Shown here piece after piece: positions 45,596-55,364 of a DNA stretch of 64,000 nt. Numbering within the stretch: the stretch's first letter is position 1; each line of letters begins with the position of its first letter. A program made the position numbers and the translations under genes. The stretch is from Platanthera guangdongensis (lineage: Eukaryota; Streptophyta; Magnoliopsida; Asparagales; Orchidaceae): assembly GCA_039583875.1 (NCBI GenBank), contig CM077166.1, positions 84,876,564-84,940,563 of the forward strand, written 5' to 3'. The notes under the pieces are model-generated. The model was not told the DNA's origin. It saw only the letters and a list, made by a program, of their open reading frames with translations, and did no database searches.

Positions 45596-45913
45596 TCAAT
45601 TTTGACTTGCCATTGAAAAAATTTCCAGAGCTCTGACCTCTGTTCGACGATCTTGGAGCTGAGTTCGACGATCTTGGGTCAGATCGTCGAGCTCCATTCG
45701 ACGGTCGACTATGGCTGAGGTCAGGTATATGGGATCATCGACCAGCGTTCGACGATCTTGGCTTAGATCGTCGATCAGCGTTCGACGATTTGTCCTGAGA
45801 TCGTCGAGCTGCGTTCGGCGATCGGCGATCTTCATTCGGCGATCGTCGATCTCCGTTCGACGATTTGTGCTGGATTTTAGTTTTTTGAGGCAGATCAGAA
45901 TTTTTCCTGGCAA
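45596..45913 (-). repeat. Palindrome array inside C3 coding region, translated as DRRT repeats
   Basis: The C3 GATCGTCGA / TTCGACGATC words recur at about 45640-45870 within the gag-protease linker. In the frame shared with protease (45913-45596) they translate into a repetitive peptide: DDRRMKIADRRTQLDDLR, NRRTLIDDLSQDRRTLVDD and so on. In the gag frame the same DNA gives RRSPNEDRRSPNAARRS and ends at 45735. The array sits where one frame must pass to the other. C2 has no array at this place. Confidence 0.8.
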
Positions 45914-46304
45914 CCTCTACAACTCCCTTTCCCTTGTCAGAAATGAACTTGATAGGGGTTGTTAGAACAATAGGTTGGCTGGATGAGGCACCCAAGCCCA
46001 GTGTACTGTTGAATCTTGAGTTCACTGTGCTTGTGATGTCCATCAGCTTGATGCTTCTCCCATTGAGAGATTCTTCAAGCTTCTTGGCCTCAGAGAGTTC
46101 ACTCTTCAGTGAAGCTATCTGTTCCCTATAGTTCTCCAACTCCTGAGAGAGTTTGAGGTTTTCTGATTTTAAACCACTTTGTTCAGATAATTGATTTCTG
46201 AGAGAGATGATCTCTTTCTCAGACTTTAGCTGGTCTAAACATAGTGCTTTAAATTCAAGTTTAAAATCTTCTGAAGTAAAATCAAAAGAGCTGATTACCT
46301 GATC
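45735..46304 (-). CDS. gag-pol: C3 gag-protease linker with coiled coil
   Basis: Continues in the gag frame directly after the gag stop: SEKEIISLRNQLSEQ, LKLSQELENYREQIASLKSE and LSEAKKLEESL, a clear heptad-type coiled coil. Then a Ser/Thr-rich segment and a Lys/Arg-rich segment encoded by the palindrome array. It could be made only by reading through the TAA at 46305 or by re-initiation. Its C2 counterpart lies at 51793-52200. Confidence 0.65.
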   Translation of the reverse strand, partial: DQVISSFDFTSEDFKLEFKALCLDQLKSEKEIISLRNQLSEQSGLKSENLKLSQELENYREQIASLKSELSEAKKLEESLNGRSIKLMDITSTVNSRFNSTLGLGASSSQPIVLTTPIKFISDKGKGVVEVARKNSDLPQKTKIQHKSSNGDRRSPNEDRRSPNAARRSQDKSSNADRRSKPRSSNAGR

Positions 46305-47504
46305 TTATTCAGGTTGACTCTCTGAGTCTGACTCTGACTCCTCTTCCTCTGAGTTCTGTTGTGAGGCATTGATTGCCATCATGCAGAACTCCTTTTCCTC
46401 TACATCATCCTCATCATCACTTGAGCTGGAAGAGGCTTCTGACTCCTCTTCAGTCTCACTCCAGGATTCAGCAACAAATCCTTTCCTTGTGTGCTTATTT
46501 CTGCTGGAGGAAGGTTTGCTACTTCCATTCCTTTTGGAGTCCTTCTCCTTTCTTCTTTCTTTTCTGTCCCTTCTGTCCTTGTTCTTGTTCTCTGGACAGT
46601 CAGGAACCATATGCCCTGGTTTCCTGCAACCAAAGCAAATGATGTCTTTGCTATTGCCAATGGACTTGTCATACCTTGGCTTATCCTGCTCCTTGTATGA
46701 TCTTCTTCTGAAGTCCTTTCTGGCCATCTTATAGAATCTTTTGGCCAACAAGCTGAGAAGTTCATCATTGGTTGTTCCTTTTTCTTCAGGCAGATCCTCA
46801 GTTGCCTTGAATGCTATAGTCTTCTCCTTTCTTGTGGCTGGTGGAGCAGCCTTCTGTTCTTCCTCTCTGTTCTTGATGAGTAGCTCATAAGATTTGAGCT
46901 TACCCAACAAGGCTTCAGTGGTGATCTCATTCAGACTTCTGGCATCTTTAATTAGCCAGATTCTTGAATCCCAAGTGCTGGGGAAGCACATTAGGATCTT
47001 GTCATTGAGTTCTGTCGGTGAGATCTCTTTGTCTAATGTCCTCAGTTCACTGACAATTAGACTCAGTCTGTTGTACATGTCTCCCACAGACTCTGTTTCT
47101 CCCTTCTTGAAGTTCTCATATTGGGAGATGAGATGGGATCTTCTGTCCTTTCTCTCATCAGCTGAGCCAGAGACAATTTCTGAGAGCTTGTCCCAAATTT
47201 CCTTGGCTGAATTGCATTCAGCTACTTTTTGAAAGATGTCATCTGACATTGTCTGAGCTAAAATGTTCATTGCCTTGGCATCAGCTACTTTCCACTTTTT
47301 GATGTCAGCATCTGTTCCTGATGGAGGTGGAACAACATTTGTGCTTGTGCCCTCTGGAGGTCTTGGACACACTGTCAAAACAGAATTAAAAATATCTTCG
47401 TCAATAGAATTCATGTAGAGTCTAATCCTTGCTTTCCAAAGTGCAAACTTTGACAGATTGCACACTGGAGGTCTGGTGCTAGCATAATCTTTGTTTTGGG
47501 CCAT
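46305..47504 (-). CDS. gag: C3 Gag (copia UBN2 type, CCHC knuckle, acidic tail)
   Basis: The ATG at 47504 begins MAQNKDYASTRPP; 399 codons. FALWKARIRLYMNSIDEDIF and KAMNILAQTMSDDIFQKVAE belong to the amino-terminal Gag domain, LISQYENFKKGETESVGDMY and LNDKILMCFPSTWDSRIWLI to the UBN2 domain. Then a basic stretch, one knuckle CFGCRKPGHMVPDC, Lys/Arg-rich sequence and a very acidic Ser/Glu/Asp tail ending QPE. The stop TAA is in frame with the coiled-coil region that follows. Gag forms the particle and packages RNA. Confidence 0.92.
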   Translation of the reverse strand: MAQNKDYASTRPPVCNLSKFALWKARIRLYMNSIDEDIFNSVLTVCPRPPEGTSTNVVPPPSGTDADIKKWKVADAKAMNILAQTMSDDIFQKVAECNSAKEIWDKLSEIVSGSADERKDRRSHLISQYENFKKGETESVGDMYNRLSLIVSELRTLDKEISPTELNDKILMCFPSTWDSRIWLIKDARSLNEITTEALLGKLKSYELLIKNREEEQKAAPPATRKEKTIAFKATEDLPEEKGTTNDELLSLLAKRFYKMARKDFRRRSYKEQDKPRYDKSIGNSKDIICFGCRKPGHMVPDCPENKNKDRRDRKERRKEKDSKRNGSSKPSSSRNKHTRKGFVAESWSETEEESEASSSSSDDEDDVEEKEFCMMAINASQQNSEEEESESDSESQPE

Positions 47505-47615
47505 GATTTGTGCAAGCTAAATCTAATAATGAAATATAAAAGAAGGATCTAGATTGGGATCTTGGGGTTCAGGTGTTAGCCTGTACAACCAAACAGATAT
47601 GGTATGTTTAACCAA

Positions 47616-47631
47616 CCTGCCTCTGATACCA
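47616..47631 (-). other. C3 primer-binding site
   Basis: The minus strand reads TGGTATCAGAGGCAGG, two bases after the 5' LTR end: initiator-Met tRNA type. Confidence 0.85.
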
Positions 47632-48083
47632 ATTGAAAGGGGAAACTAGATCTGATATACTCTAGAGGGGGGTGAATAGAGTATGTGGTGCTTTTTAAAA
47701 CACAAAGAAAAACTTTTGCAAAGCTTTACAACAATTGTTGTAATGAGTGTAAGCAGGGAAGCAGAAATAAAACTAATCACAAACTAAGCTATGCAGAAAC
47801 TAAGCACAAGAAAATCTAGGCCAGAAACAGAAAGAAAACATGCAAAACCAGATGACACAAGGAATTATAGTGGTTCCCCAACTTGGGTACATCCACTCTT
47901 CTACCACCCTAGGTAGGAATCCACTGCAGGATGAGTTGATCAGGTGTCCTGGGCACCAATGAGCTTTTGATAAGGTGCTCAAAAACCAAAACAGATTTTT
48001 TGATCAGGTGTCTTGCCACCAATGAGCTTTTGACAAGGAGCTCAAAAACCAGATTCAAACTTTGAAGGGAGTTTGAAAAACCC

Positions 48084-48091
48084 TTTATATA
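48084..48091 (-). promoter_or_regulatory. C3 5' LTR TATA box
   Basis: The minus strand reads CACTATATAAAGGG. The 3' LTR carries CTCTGTAAAGGG at the same place, so only the 5' copy keeps a consensus box. Confidence 0.65.
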
Positions 48092-48714
48092 GTGGGGGTG
48101 AGAGAGTGATGGCAGTCTTCTCTTTTCTCAAACAATTGAGAAGACTAAGTGGATGGATTTCAAAGCTCCCCCTGAGTCCTTGATCTTCAGGAAGATGAGC
48201 TTTGCTGAGGATGATAGGCCTTCAAAGATAGATCTCCAGCAAAAGATGATTTCAGCAAGCTGAAATGTTGAGTGTCTGGAGTCTTGAAATGATGTTGGCC
48301 TTGAACACTTGGAGAGCTGAAGAGATCTGAAGATTTGTTTGAAAGCTTGATCTCTTTGATGAGTGTTCTTCAGAATTCTTGTTGACAGAATATTTTCAAA
48401 AGGGGTCTCTGTATATTGAGTTGTGTGTCCTCTACTTGTCAATCTCTGTATTTCTTCTTTATTTCATTCAAAAACATTCTCTTTTATTCTCTGTGTCTGA
48501 ATAGGATATTACTCTGTCAAAGATAGCCGTTGGTCTGCATTGATTACAGCCTTAATTGCATAATTTGTTCTAAAGGAAAGTCCACTGATTTGTTCCTTGA
48601 AAAATCCCTTGAAACTTGCTCCAGAAGTAAATGAAAACGGCTGGCAGATCTTCTGAATTAAATGCAGAATAACTTCTATCTGATTTGAATTTGAATTCTG
48701 AAAGATAACTGAAA

Positions 48715-49000
48715 TCGTTGAACTGAGCTCTGCTATCGTCGAGCTGAGCTCAGCGACCTGGAAAATGCAAGCAGCAAAGAAATCGTCGATCTGAGCTCAA
48801 AGATCGTCGAACTGAGCTCAGAGATAAGGATCCAGTACAGAGTCAAAATCGTCGACCTGAGCTCACCGATCGTCGAATGGAGTTCGACGATATTGCGAAG
48901 TTGAGCTCAGCGATCGTCGAATGGAGCTCGACGATCTGCAGAAGTTGAGCTAGACGATCGTCGACCGGAGTTCGACGAAACGTCGTGCTGAGCTCGACGA
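48715..49000. repeat. GATCGTCGA / TCGACGAT array, C3 5' LTR
   Basis: Counterpart of 38135-38425, differing at only a few bases. In minus orientation it lies about 170-450 nt into the LTR and about 620-910 nt upstream of the TATA box. Confidence 0.88.
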
Positions 49001-49169
49001 TTTGACTTAGTTCCCAGAAAAACTTTGGTCTTCAAGGCAGCTTCCAAACCTAGACTCCTGATCCCTTAGACTCAATTCTAATTGACCTATTAAGCTATAC
49101 AGAAGGTCAAACACAGATTCCTAGAGACATAGTGATCCTGACCCAAATTAGTAATAGGGTGTTCCAACA

Positions 49170-50488
49170 CATCAACAACAAAAGAAGATCTGTCGACACA
49201 AAGGAGATGTGTCGACACACGACAGAATTCAACTAAGTATTAAAAGGAGAATTATTTGTGTCGACACACTCAACCAGTGTCGACACATTCTACAGAAGGC
49301 TTGTGTCGACACACAGAATCAGTGTCAACACATTCTGAAGAAGCAGTGTCGAGAAGCTGTTACAACAACACAAGGAGTTGTGTCGACACCATCATGGCTA
49401 GTGTCGACACTTAGTCTATTTGTGTTGACACATAATGACTATCTGTCTTGACACTTTGAGACAGTGACAGTGATTTCAAGAAGTGACTGGATGACTTGAC
49501 AGCTTCCATTTCAACCGGTCAACTGCAACTGTCAGAGCCGTCAGAAGATTGTTAGAAATCGGATCAGCCGGTTACCTTGGAGGAAGACTATATAAACACC
49601 TTTATCTTTCAACAGAAGATTTATTCATTGACAACAATTAATCAAGAGATCTAACAACACAAAAGAAGAAGATCTTCAAGAGAAGATATAAGATGTTGGA
49701 GAGAGAGAGCTCCTTCAAAGAAGAACAGCTGCTGCACCAGGCTGCAAAGTAAGATTCAGATTGAGATCTGAAACTCAAGATAGAAGGTGATTGAAGATCA
49801 TCTTCACAGGAGAATCAACCCTACTGTGTTCTAATTCAAAAAGCTTTGAAGAAAGCCAAGGGAGGTTGATCTCTGCCAATTTCTTCTAAGAACTCATCAA
49901 GAAGCCAGTCAACTCATCTCTCTCTTTCAGAGTTGTGGTTAATTACTTTGTATAATCAAAATATCTGTAGGATCTTGTATAGATCTGAGCTGTAAGCCTA
50001 TTTTATAAAGACTGAGTGTAGGAGACTGTGTGCTCTGAGTGTAGGTCTTGTTGAAGACTGAGGTAGGGCCTTGTGCCTGAGTTGTAGGAGACTTTGTTCT
50101 CTGAGTGTAGGTCTTGTTGAAGACTGAGTGGTAGGGCTTTGTGCCTGAGTTGTAGGAGTGGGTACACTCTGATTTGTAGGAACCTATTTGGGGTTTTGAG
50201 TTGTAAGATCTGAGGATCTGAGGAGAAGTGCTGAAGTTAGGCTGAATCTAGTACACTACTAGATAGGCGAAGGGGGAAAGTGGATGTACCCAGACCTTGG
50301 GGAACCACTATAAAAATCTGTGTGCACTATGTGTTGGTTTATTTCTGTGATTGCTGAGCTAGCTGTGCTGAATTGCTATAGACAATTGCATATACAGGGT
50401 TATTTGTTCAAGTGTTTCTGCCTTGAATTTAAAAAGTTAAAGTTCACCTATTCACCCCCCTCTAGGTGATTAGGCACTATTTCTTTCA
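49170..50488 (+). repeat. C2 5' LTR, second part
   Basis: Resumes with the CATCA duplication, continues the GTGTCGACAC array to about 49450, and has a TATATAAA box at 49589-49596. Tandem GAGTGTAGGTCTTGTTGAAG words occur at about 50036 and 50099. It ends TTTCTTTCA at 50488. Confidence 0.88.
49589..49596 (+). promoter_or_regulatory. C2 LTR TATA box
   Basis: GACTATATAAACACC, about 140 bp after the end of the GTGTCGACAC array. The 3' LTR keeps it as GACTATATAAAAACC (about 61503). Likely promoter of the genomic RNA. Confidence 0.7.
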
Positions 50489-50490
50489 AG

Positions 50491-50506
50491 TGGTATCAAA
50501 GCGAGG
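50491..50506 (+). other. C2 primer-binding site
   Basis: TGGTATCAAAGCGAGG, two bases after the 5' LTR: initiator-Met tRNA type with one G-to-A change. Confidence 0.8.
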
Positions 50507-50577
50507 TTGCTCAAAAAGGACATAACAGTCTGAGTAAGATCCTGTATGCAGAATCAGAAGAAACAAGAATCAAGAAA

Positions 50578-51789
50578 ATGGGTTCTAGTGAGAATCACAA
50601 AGAGCTGGGGTCCATGAAATTGCCAATCTGTAGAAAAGAGATTTTTGGTATATGGAAAGAGAGGGTTAGACTCTTTATGGAAGCATCTGACCCAAGAATA
50701 TACATTACAGTCAATGAAGGGCCATATGTGCCAATGAAGATATCCATTCTAGATGCAAATCAGAAAACTCCCAAGGATTATTCAGAAATGACCATAGATG
50801 AAATCATTCTGGCTACTATGGACAAGAGGGACCAGAATATTATTGTTAGTGTAATTGATGATGTAACATTTTAGAACTTAATACATTGTAAAACCTCTAA
50901 AGAAATGTGGGACACATTAATAGTTTACATGGAGGGATCAGAAGAAGTAAGACAAGACAGGAAGTCTTTGTTAAATCAGGAATATGAAAGCTTCAGACAA
51001 GGAAAGTCTGATAGCATTACTGAATGTTACAAGAAGTTCTATAGGATAGTCAATGAATTGATGTCCTATGGAAGAGAATTCAGCAACTATGAGCTGAATG
51101 ATAAGTTCTTAAGATCCCTGACTAAAGACTGGGACAACAAGAATTATGCCATTAGGGAAGTGGCCAAACTAGCTGACATACCTCCTCCAACTTTGTTTAG
51201 AAAACTGTTATCTTATGAGATGCAGTTATTGGCAAGAAAGGAGGAAGAGAAGACTACTAGAGTGGAGCACAAGGAAAGAGTTGTGGCCTTCAAGACTGAA
51301 GCCACTACGAAGTATAGAAGCAAGTCTCCATCTCCACCTCAAATAGTTGCTGAGGCTGTGACAGAAAATTCAGATAGCAAGAATTCAGATAGCAGTGAAA
51401 GTGATGAAGACTTTGCAGCTTTCACTAGGCATTTTCAAAAGTTTCTGAAGAAGAAGCAGTGGAGGTCTAAGCCTACCACTTCTCAGATAAAAGATGATTA
51501 CTATCAGAAAAGAAAGTCATCAAGGAATGACAGAAGCAGATCCAAGCCAAGCAAAGCTACATCATCAAAAATTGTGTGCTATTATTATAATAGACAGGGA
51601 CATATATTAGCTGAATGTCCAGAAAAGAGGAATGAGTCAACTGACAAAAAGAAGACTCAGTTTAAGGGCAAAAAGGAAAAGTCCTTTGTTGCTAAGAAAG
51701 ACAAAAGTTTAACTGATCAGTCATCTTCAGAAACAGAATTAGAAGCTGAAGCCTATATTGGCTTGTTTGCTGAAGAGGAAGAAGATTAG
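50578..51789 (+). pseudogene. gag: C2 gag, one nonsense codon
   Basis: The ATG at 50578 begins MGSSENHKELGSM. A TAG at about 50872 breaks the frame, which continues unchanged (KTSKEMWDTLIVYMEGSEEV, UBN2-type domain; LNDKFLRSLTKDWDNKNYAI). A knuckle CYYYNRQGHILAEC follows with Tyr for its second Cys, then a Lys-rich stretch and an acidic tail ending EEEED. The stop TAG at 51787 is in frame with the following linker, as in C3. Confidence 0.85.
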
Positions 51790-51792
51790 TTC

Positions 51793-52608
51793 ATGCAGCT
51801 AATTAATTCAATTTATGAGCATGAGTACAATCAGTGCAAAGGGCTATTGGCTTTATCTGAAGGAGACAAAATCCAGGATTCGCCTGGACCAAGTAAGGTA
51901 CAAAGTTGTTCTTCTAGTTCAATTTCTTATACTGAGTTAGAATCAGATACATCTGCATCAAGTAATGTGGGTGGGTCTGAATCTGAAGGAGATATTCATC
52001 AGTTAATTGATGAATATAAGGACTTGTTGCAGGCCTTGAAGAAAAGCAAAACTTTGGCCAAAACTCAGGCAAAGGAGATTGTTAGTCTTAAATTGGTTGC
52101 TGCTGATTCAGATAAGTTGTTTGATCAGAAACTGAATGAAATAGGCAGGCTGAAGAACATTACTGTTATTACTATTACATTTAAGAATGATCAAATTTGA
52201 AATCTGGAGGCTAGAATTCAGAAGGAGAGAGAGATTGTAGTAAGTTTTTATAAACCTAAATCTATTTTACCTTTGATAGATGAGTTTGTACCTCAAAAGG
52301 GTAAGACTGGATTGGGGTTTACAAAACCTGCCTAGACAGCTAAGTCCAAATCTAAGGGCAAAGCCCCAGCACTAAACACGAAGCCTGCAGTGGATAATCC
52401 AGCCAGGGTTGTACCTAAACAAAGGTACAACAGGTTTGAGTGCTGGTGTTGTGGCAAGATAGGCCACTTTGCCATAGATTGTTGGCACAATTCAAGTGTC
52501 AAGGAGAGTAGCAAACTGCCTGCTATAAGAGCTACAAGTAGTTTTGTTAAAGGTCAGACTAAACTGCACCAAGGACCCAAGAGTTATTTGTGTTCTAAGG
52601 TTAAGTAA
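51793..52608 (+). pseudogene. gag-pol: C2 gag-protease linker, coiled coil and second zinc knuckle
   Basis: Same frame as gag. It has an acidic Ser-rich start, then a helical region (IDEYKDLLQALKKSKTLAKT, IVSLKLVAADSDKLFDQK). Stops at about 52198 and 52333 follow. Then ARVVPKQRYNRFECWCCGK with knuckle CWCCGKIGHFAIDC. The segment ends at a TAA at 52606, seven bases before TTGCAGGTGAG, which opens protease in the same frame. Confidence 0.75.
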
Positions 52609-53943
52609 TCTGTTTTGCAGGTGAGTCCAAGTGGCCATGCCCCTATATGGTACTTGGACAGTGGATGTTCCAGGCACATGACTGGAACTAGGGGGTTGAT
52701 GAAGGAGTATACACCTATCAAGGATGGCCCTAAAGTTACCTTTGGTGGTTCAAAAAAAGGAATCATCAAAGGCTTTGGTAATATTTCTAGTAACCAAATT
52801 ATAATTACTCAAGTGGCTTATGTAAAGGGTTTGAAACATAACCTCATTAGCATAAGTCAGCTGAGTGACTTAGGATATGACATCTCAATTGTCAAGGATG
52901 GTTGTCATATCAGTAGGTCAAGTGATCAAAAGATCATTCTGACAGGATATAGGAAGAGAAATGTCTATTGTCTTGACTTTGTATGTGAGAACAATGTTTT
53001 TCCTATTTGTCTTTTAGCTGGTGAGAAAGTCTCACATTGTGTTAAATAGCACAAGAGGTTATCTCATCTTAACTATAAGACAATTGGCCAACTCTTTAGC
53101 AAAGAGATTGTGAGGAATGGTCCACAGGTTAAGTGTATAAAGGATGAGATATGCTCAGCTTGTCAAAAAGGAAAGCAGACCAAATCCAACTTTCATAGCC
53201 TTGAGAACAAGGATTCTGTGAGGTGTCTATACCTCTTACATATTGATCTTTTTGGTCTCATGCCAGTTGACAGCCTAGGTAGGAAGGTCTACACATTTGT
53301 GGTTGTAGATGACTATTCAAGGTATTCCTGTGTGTTCTTCCTAAGGCAAAAATCTGAAACTCCAAGTATCTTATATAGTTTTGTTAAACAAATTCAGAAT
53401 GAATTGCACAGTACAGTGGTCAAAATCAAAAGTGACCATGGTACTGAATTTCTGTCTGAAAGTATGACAAAACTGTGTGAAGAATTTGGAATTGTTCAGG
53501 AATTTTCCTCACCAAGAACACCGCAGCAAAATGGTATTGTTGAAAGGAAAAATAGAACCTTGATAGAGGCTGGTAGAACCCTATTGAGTGACACTTCTCT
53601 CCCAGAATATTTCTGGGCTGAGGCAGTAAATACTGCTTGTCATGTGATCAATAGGGCTACTATCACCAAGAGCCACAAGAAGACACCCTATGAGATTGTG
53701 AAGGGCAGAAAACCAAATTTATCCTATTTCAAGATCTTTGGTTGCAAGTGCTATATACTTAACAATGGAAAGTCTTATCTAACCAAGTTTGCTGCCAAAT
53801 CCTAAGAGGGGATCTTTGTTGGGTATAGCAACAATAGTAAGGCTTATAGGGTCTACAACTTGATTACTCAAGTTGTAGAAGAGTCTGTTCATGTAGTTTT
53901 TGATGAAGCAAGGCTCATTAACAATAATTGCCATGTAGTGTTT
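52609..53943 (+). pseudogene. pol: C2 protease and integrase, nonsense codons
   Basis: Protease: [16 protein letters not shown], then [20 protein letters not shown]. Stop at 53047; same frame continues with HKRLSHLNYK and CSACQKGKQTKSNF. Integrase core: LYLLHIDLFGL, VVKIKSDHGTEF and NGIVERKNRTL, so all three acids are kept. [20 protein letters not shown] follows. A stop at 53803 precedes [18 protein letters not shown]. The single frame from gag through integrase shows a once-continuous gag-pol with later stops. Confidence 0.85.
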
Positions 53944-54187
53944 GCAGCTCTACAGGTGTAACTGAAAAGATGAACAAGCTTACCTTAACAGAAGGTTCTT
54001 CTGCAAGTCAGCAAGTGGAAGATGGTGGCTGATGTCCAGGGGAGTACAAGATACTCCAGGTGCTAAAGAACACCAAGAGGTGCAGCTAATTGAAGAGACT
54101 AAGGGTATACATCCTGAAGACAGGCTGCCTCCAGCAAATAGACACTTAAATGATCACCCACCCAATCAAATAATTGGAGATCCCAGA
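53944..54187 (+). pseudogene. pol: C2 integrase-RT linker, upstream of solo LTR S
   Basis: Shifted-frame remnants, ending in a reading equivalent to HPPNQIIGDP, the usual copia linker motif, which is completed after S by [11 protein letters not shown] at 55365. CCAGA (54183-54187) is one copy of the S target duplication. Confidence 0.65.
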
Positions 54188-55359
54188 TGATGGCGACGAC
54201 CACCACGACGGCCAATTGGGTGATGAAGACGACGACCATGGCGGTGTTACCGTGACAGAAGATGACGACCATGGTGGTGTTACTGTGACAAAAGATGACG
54301 ACGATGCTCCACCATCAAGAGACTTGCGGCGCCGTAGAGGGCACGGCTACAATATTCGCCCACGCAACAAAAAGTAAGTTTTGAATTTATTTTATTATTT
54401 GTTCTACCTTTATCTGGTTATATGTGGTATTTGACACTATGTTATTTTGTCATTTCATTTTCTGCAACATTTTTATTTTGGGCTGCTAATAGCCACATGG
54501 TTGTAAGCCTTATATAAGGCCAAGTTATCATTTGTTATGGAGACAATTATTGAAATAAAAAAAAAGAACTTTGCTTGCCAACCCTAATCTCCTCTCCTCC
54601 TCCTCTTAGCCGCCGCCCCCCTTTCTACTCCCCTCTCCCTCTAGCAATCCATCATCCCCATCTCCCTACCTTCCATCCACCAAGCCATTTTCAACCTCTT
54701 AACAATTTCGGCCACCTTGGAGGGGAAGATCTCATGCAAGGAAGAATCAAGGTTGGGGTAATCAACCACGGCGAGAAGCGAAGGAGGCGAACAAGATCTT
54801 CATCCGTGGCTCGTTTCCCGTGGATTCCAAAAAGGGAAGAGCTATCGTTCTTTATGGATCCAACATCTCGGATCTACGTTCCGAGTGGGGTAACGAAATT
54901 CCTACCTAAGAGATTCTCTTCTTTGATTAATTCTTGTGGTGGACGGATTTTGCGTGATTTCTCGAATTGCTAAAGTTTCGCGGTGTTCCTACAATAGATC
55001 TGAGATTTTCAGTTGGTTTTTCGAAAAGATCTCGTGCGAGGATTGGCGCTCCTCGCTTTTTTTTTATTGGGATAGATCCTACCATTTTTTTGAATCGTGA
55101 TTTTTTTTTGGTGGATCTATTTTGGTACAACTCCAAAGCTCGATCGGAATTAATATTATTCCATTTAGCCGGAAAGGATTTTGGCCTATAGCCATTCTCC
55201 GTTCCACTTGCGGATCGGCTATCCGTATGTTAACACGAACGATAAAAAACAATCATTGTGGTCACTGCATTGCGTTTGTGTGCCGGTTAGGGAGCGTTAA
55301 CGTTGCCAAGGTCGTATTCACGCCCTCCGTGTAGGATCTCAAAGGCCTAGCCTACATCA
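54188..55359 (+). mobile_element. S: probable solo LTR inserted in C2 pol
   Basis: 1172 bp starting TGATGGCGACG and ending GCCTACATCA, flanked by CCAGA and ACAGA. It splits the C2 linker cleanly between GDP and RQG. It contains a TATATAAGG box (about 54513), an A-rich stretch (54556-54566) and no internal gene. Near its start a 33-bp unit (GACGACCATGGCGGTGTTAC...) is present twice in tandem at 54232-54297. I found no second LTR or internal region, hence solo LTR. The orientation is inferred from the TATA and A-rich sequence. Confidence 0.65.
54232..54297 (+). repeat. 33-bp tandem duplication in S
   Basis: Two adjacent copies differing at a few bases. Translated they read DDHGGVTVTED and DDHGGVTVTKD, but this lies in an LTR and need not be protein. 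Confidence 0.8.
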
Positions 55360-55364
55360 ACAGA

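Larger units (their letters stand above)
37052..49169 (-). mobile_element. C3: young Sirevirus-like Ty1/copia element inserted in the C2 5' LTR
   Basis: 12,118 bp. LTRs 37052-38588 (3') and 47634-49169 (5'), perfect CATCA target duplication (37047-37051 and 49170-49174). On the minus strand the LTR starts TGTTGGAACACCC. Gene order is gag, coiled-coil linker, protease, integrase, RT-RNase H, ORF2. The LTRs differ at about a dozen sites by eye (under 1%), so this is the most recent insertion. Catalytic motifs are intact; the breaks are one stop and a few frameshifts. Confidence 0.92.
47634..49169 (-). repeat. C3 5' LTR (1536 bp)
   Basis: Nearly identical to 37052-38588. It contains a TATA box on the minus strand at 48084-48091 and the GATCGTCGA array at 48715-49000, upstream of the TATA box as expected for an enhancer region in U3. 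Confidence 0.93.

Noticed and set aside
46369..46734. Leu/Ser-rich plus-strand frame opposite the C3 Gag tail that looks like a membrane protein
   Set aside because: It is the complement of acidic Glu/Asp/Ser codons in Gag; hydrophobicity follows from that and is not evidence of a gene.
54575..55334. Possible host gene fragment inside S (frames of 132, 74 and 70 codons)
   Set aside because: No motif, different frames, and the block is bounded by LTR-like ends and a short duplication, so LTR sequence is the simpler reading. Capture of host DNA is not fully excluded.
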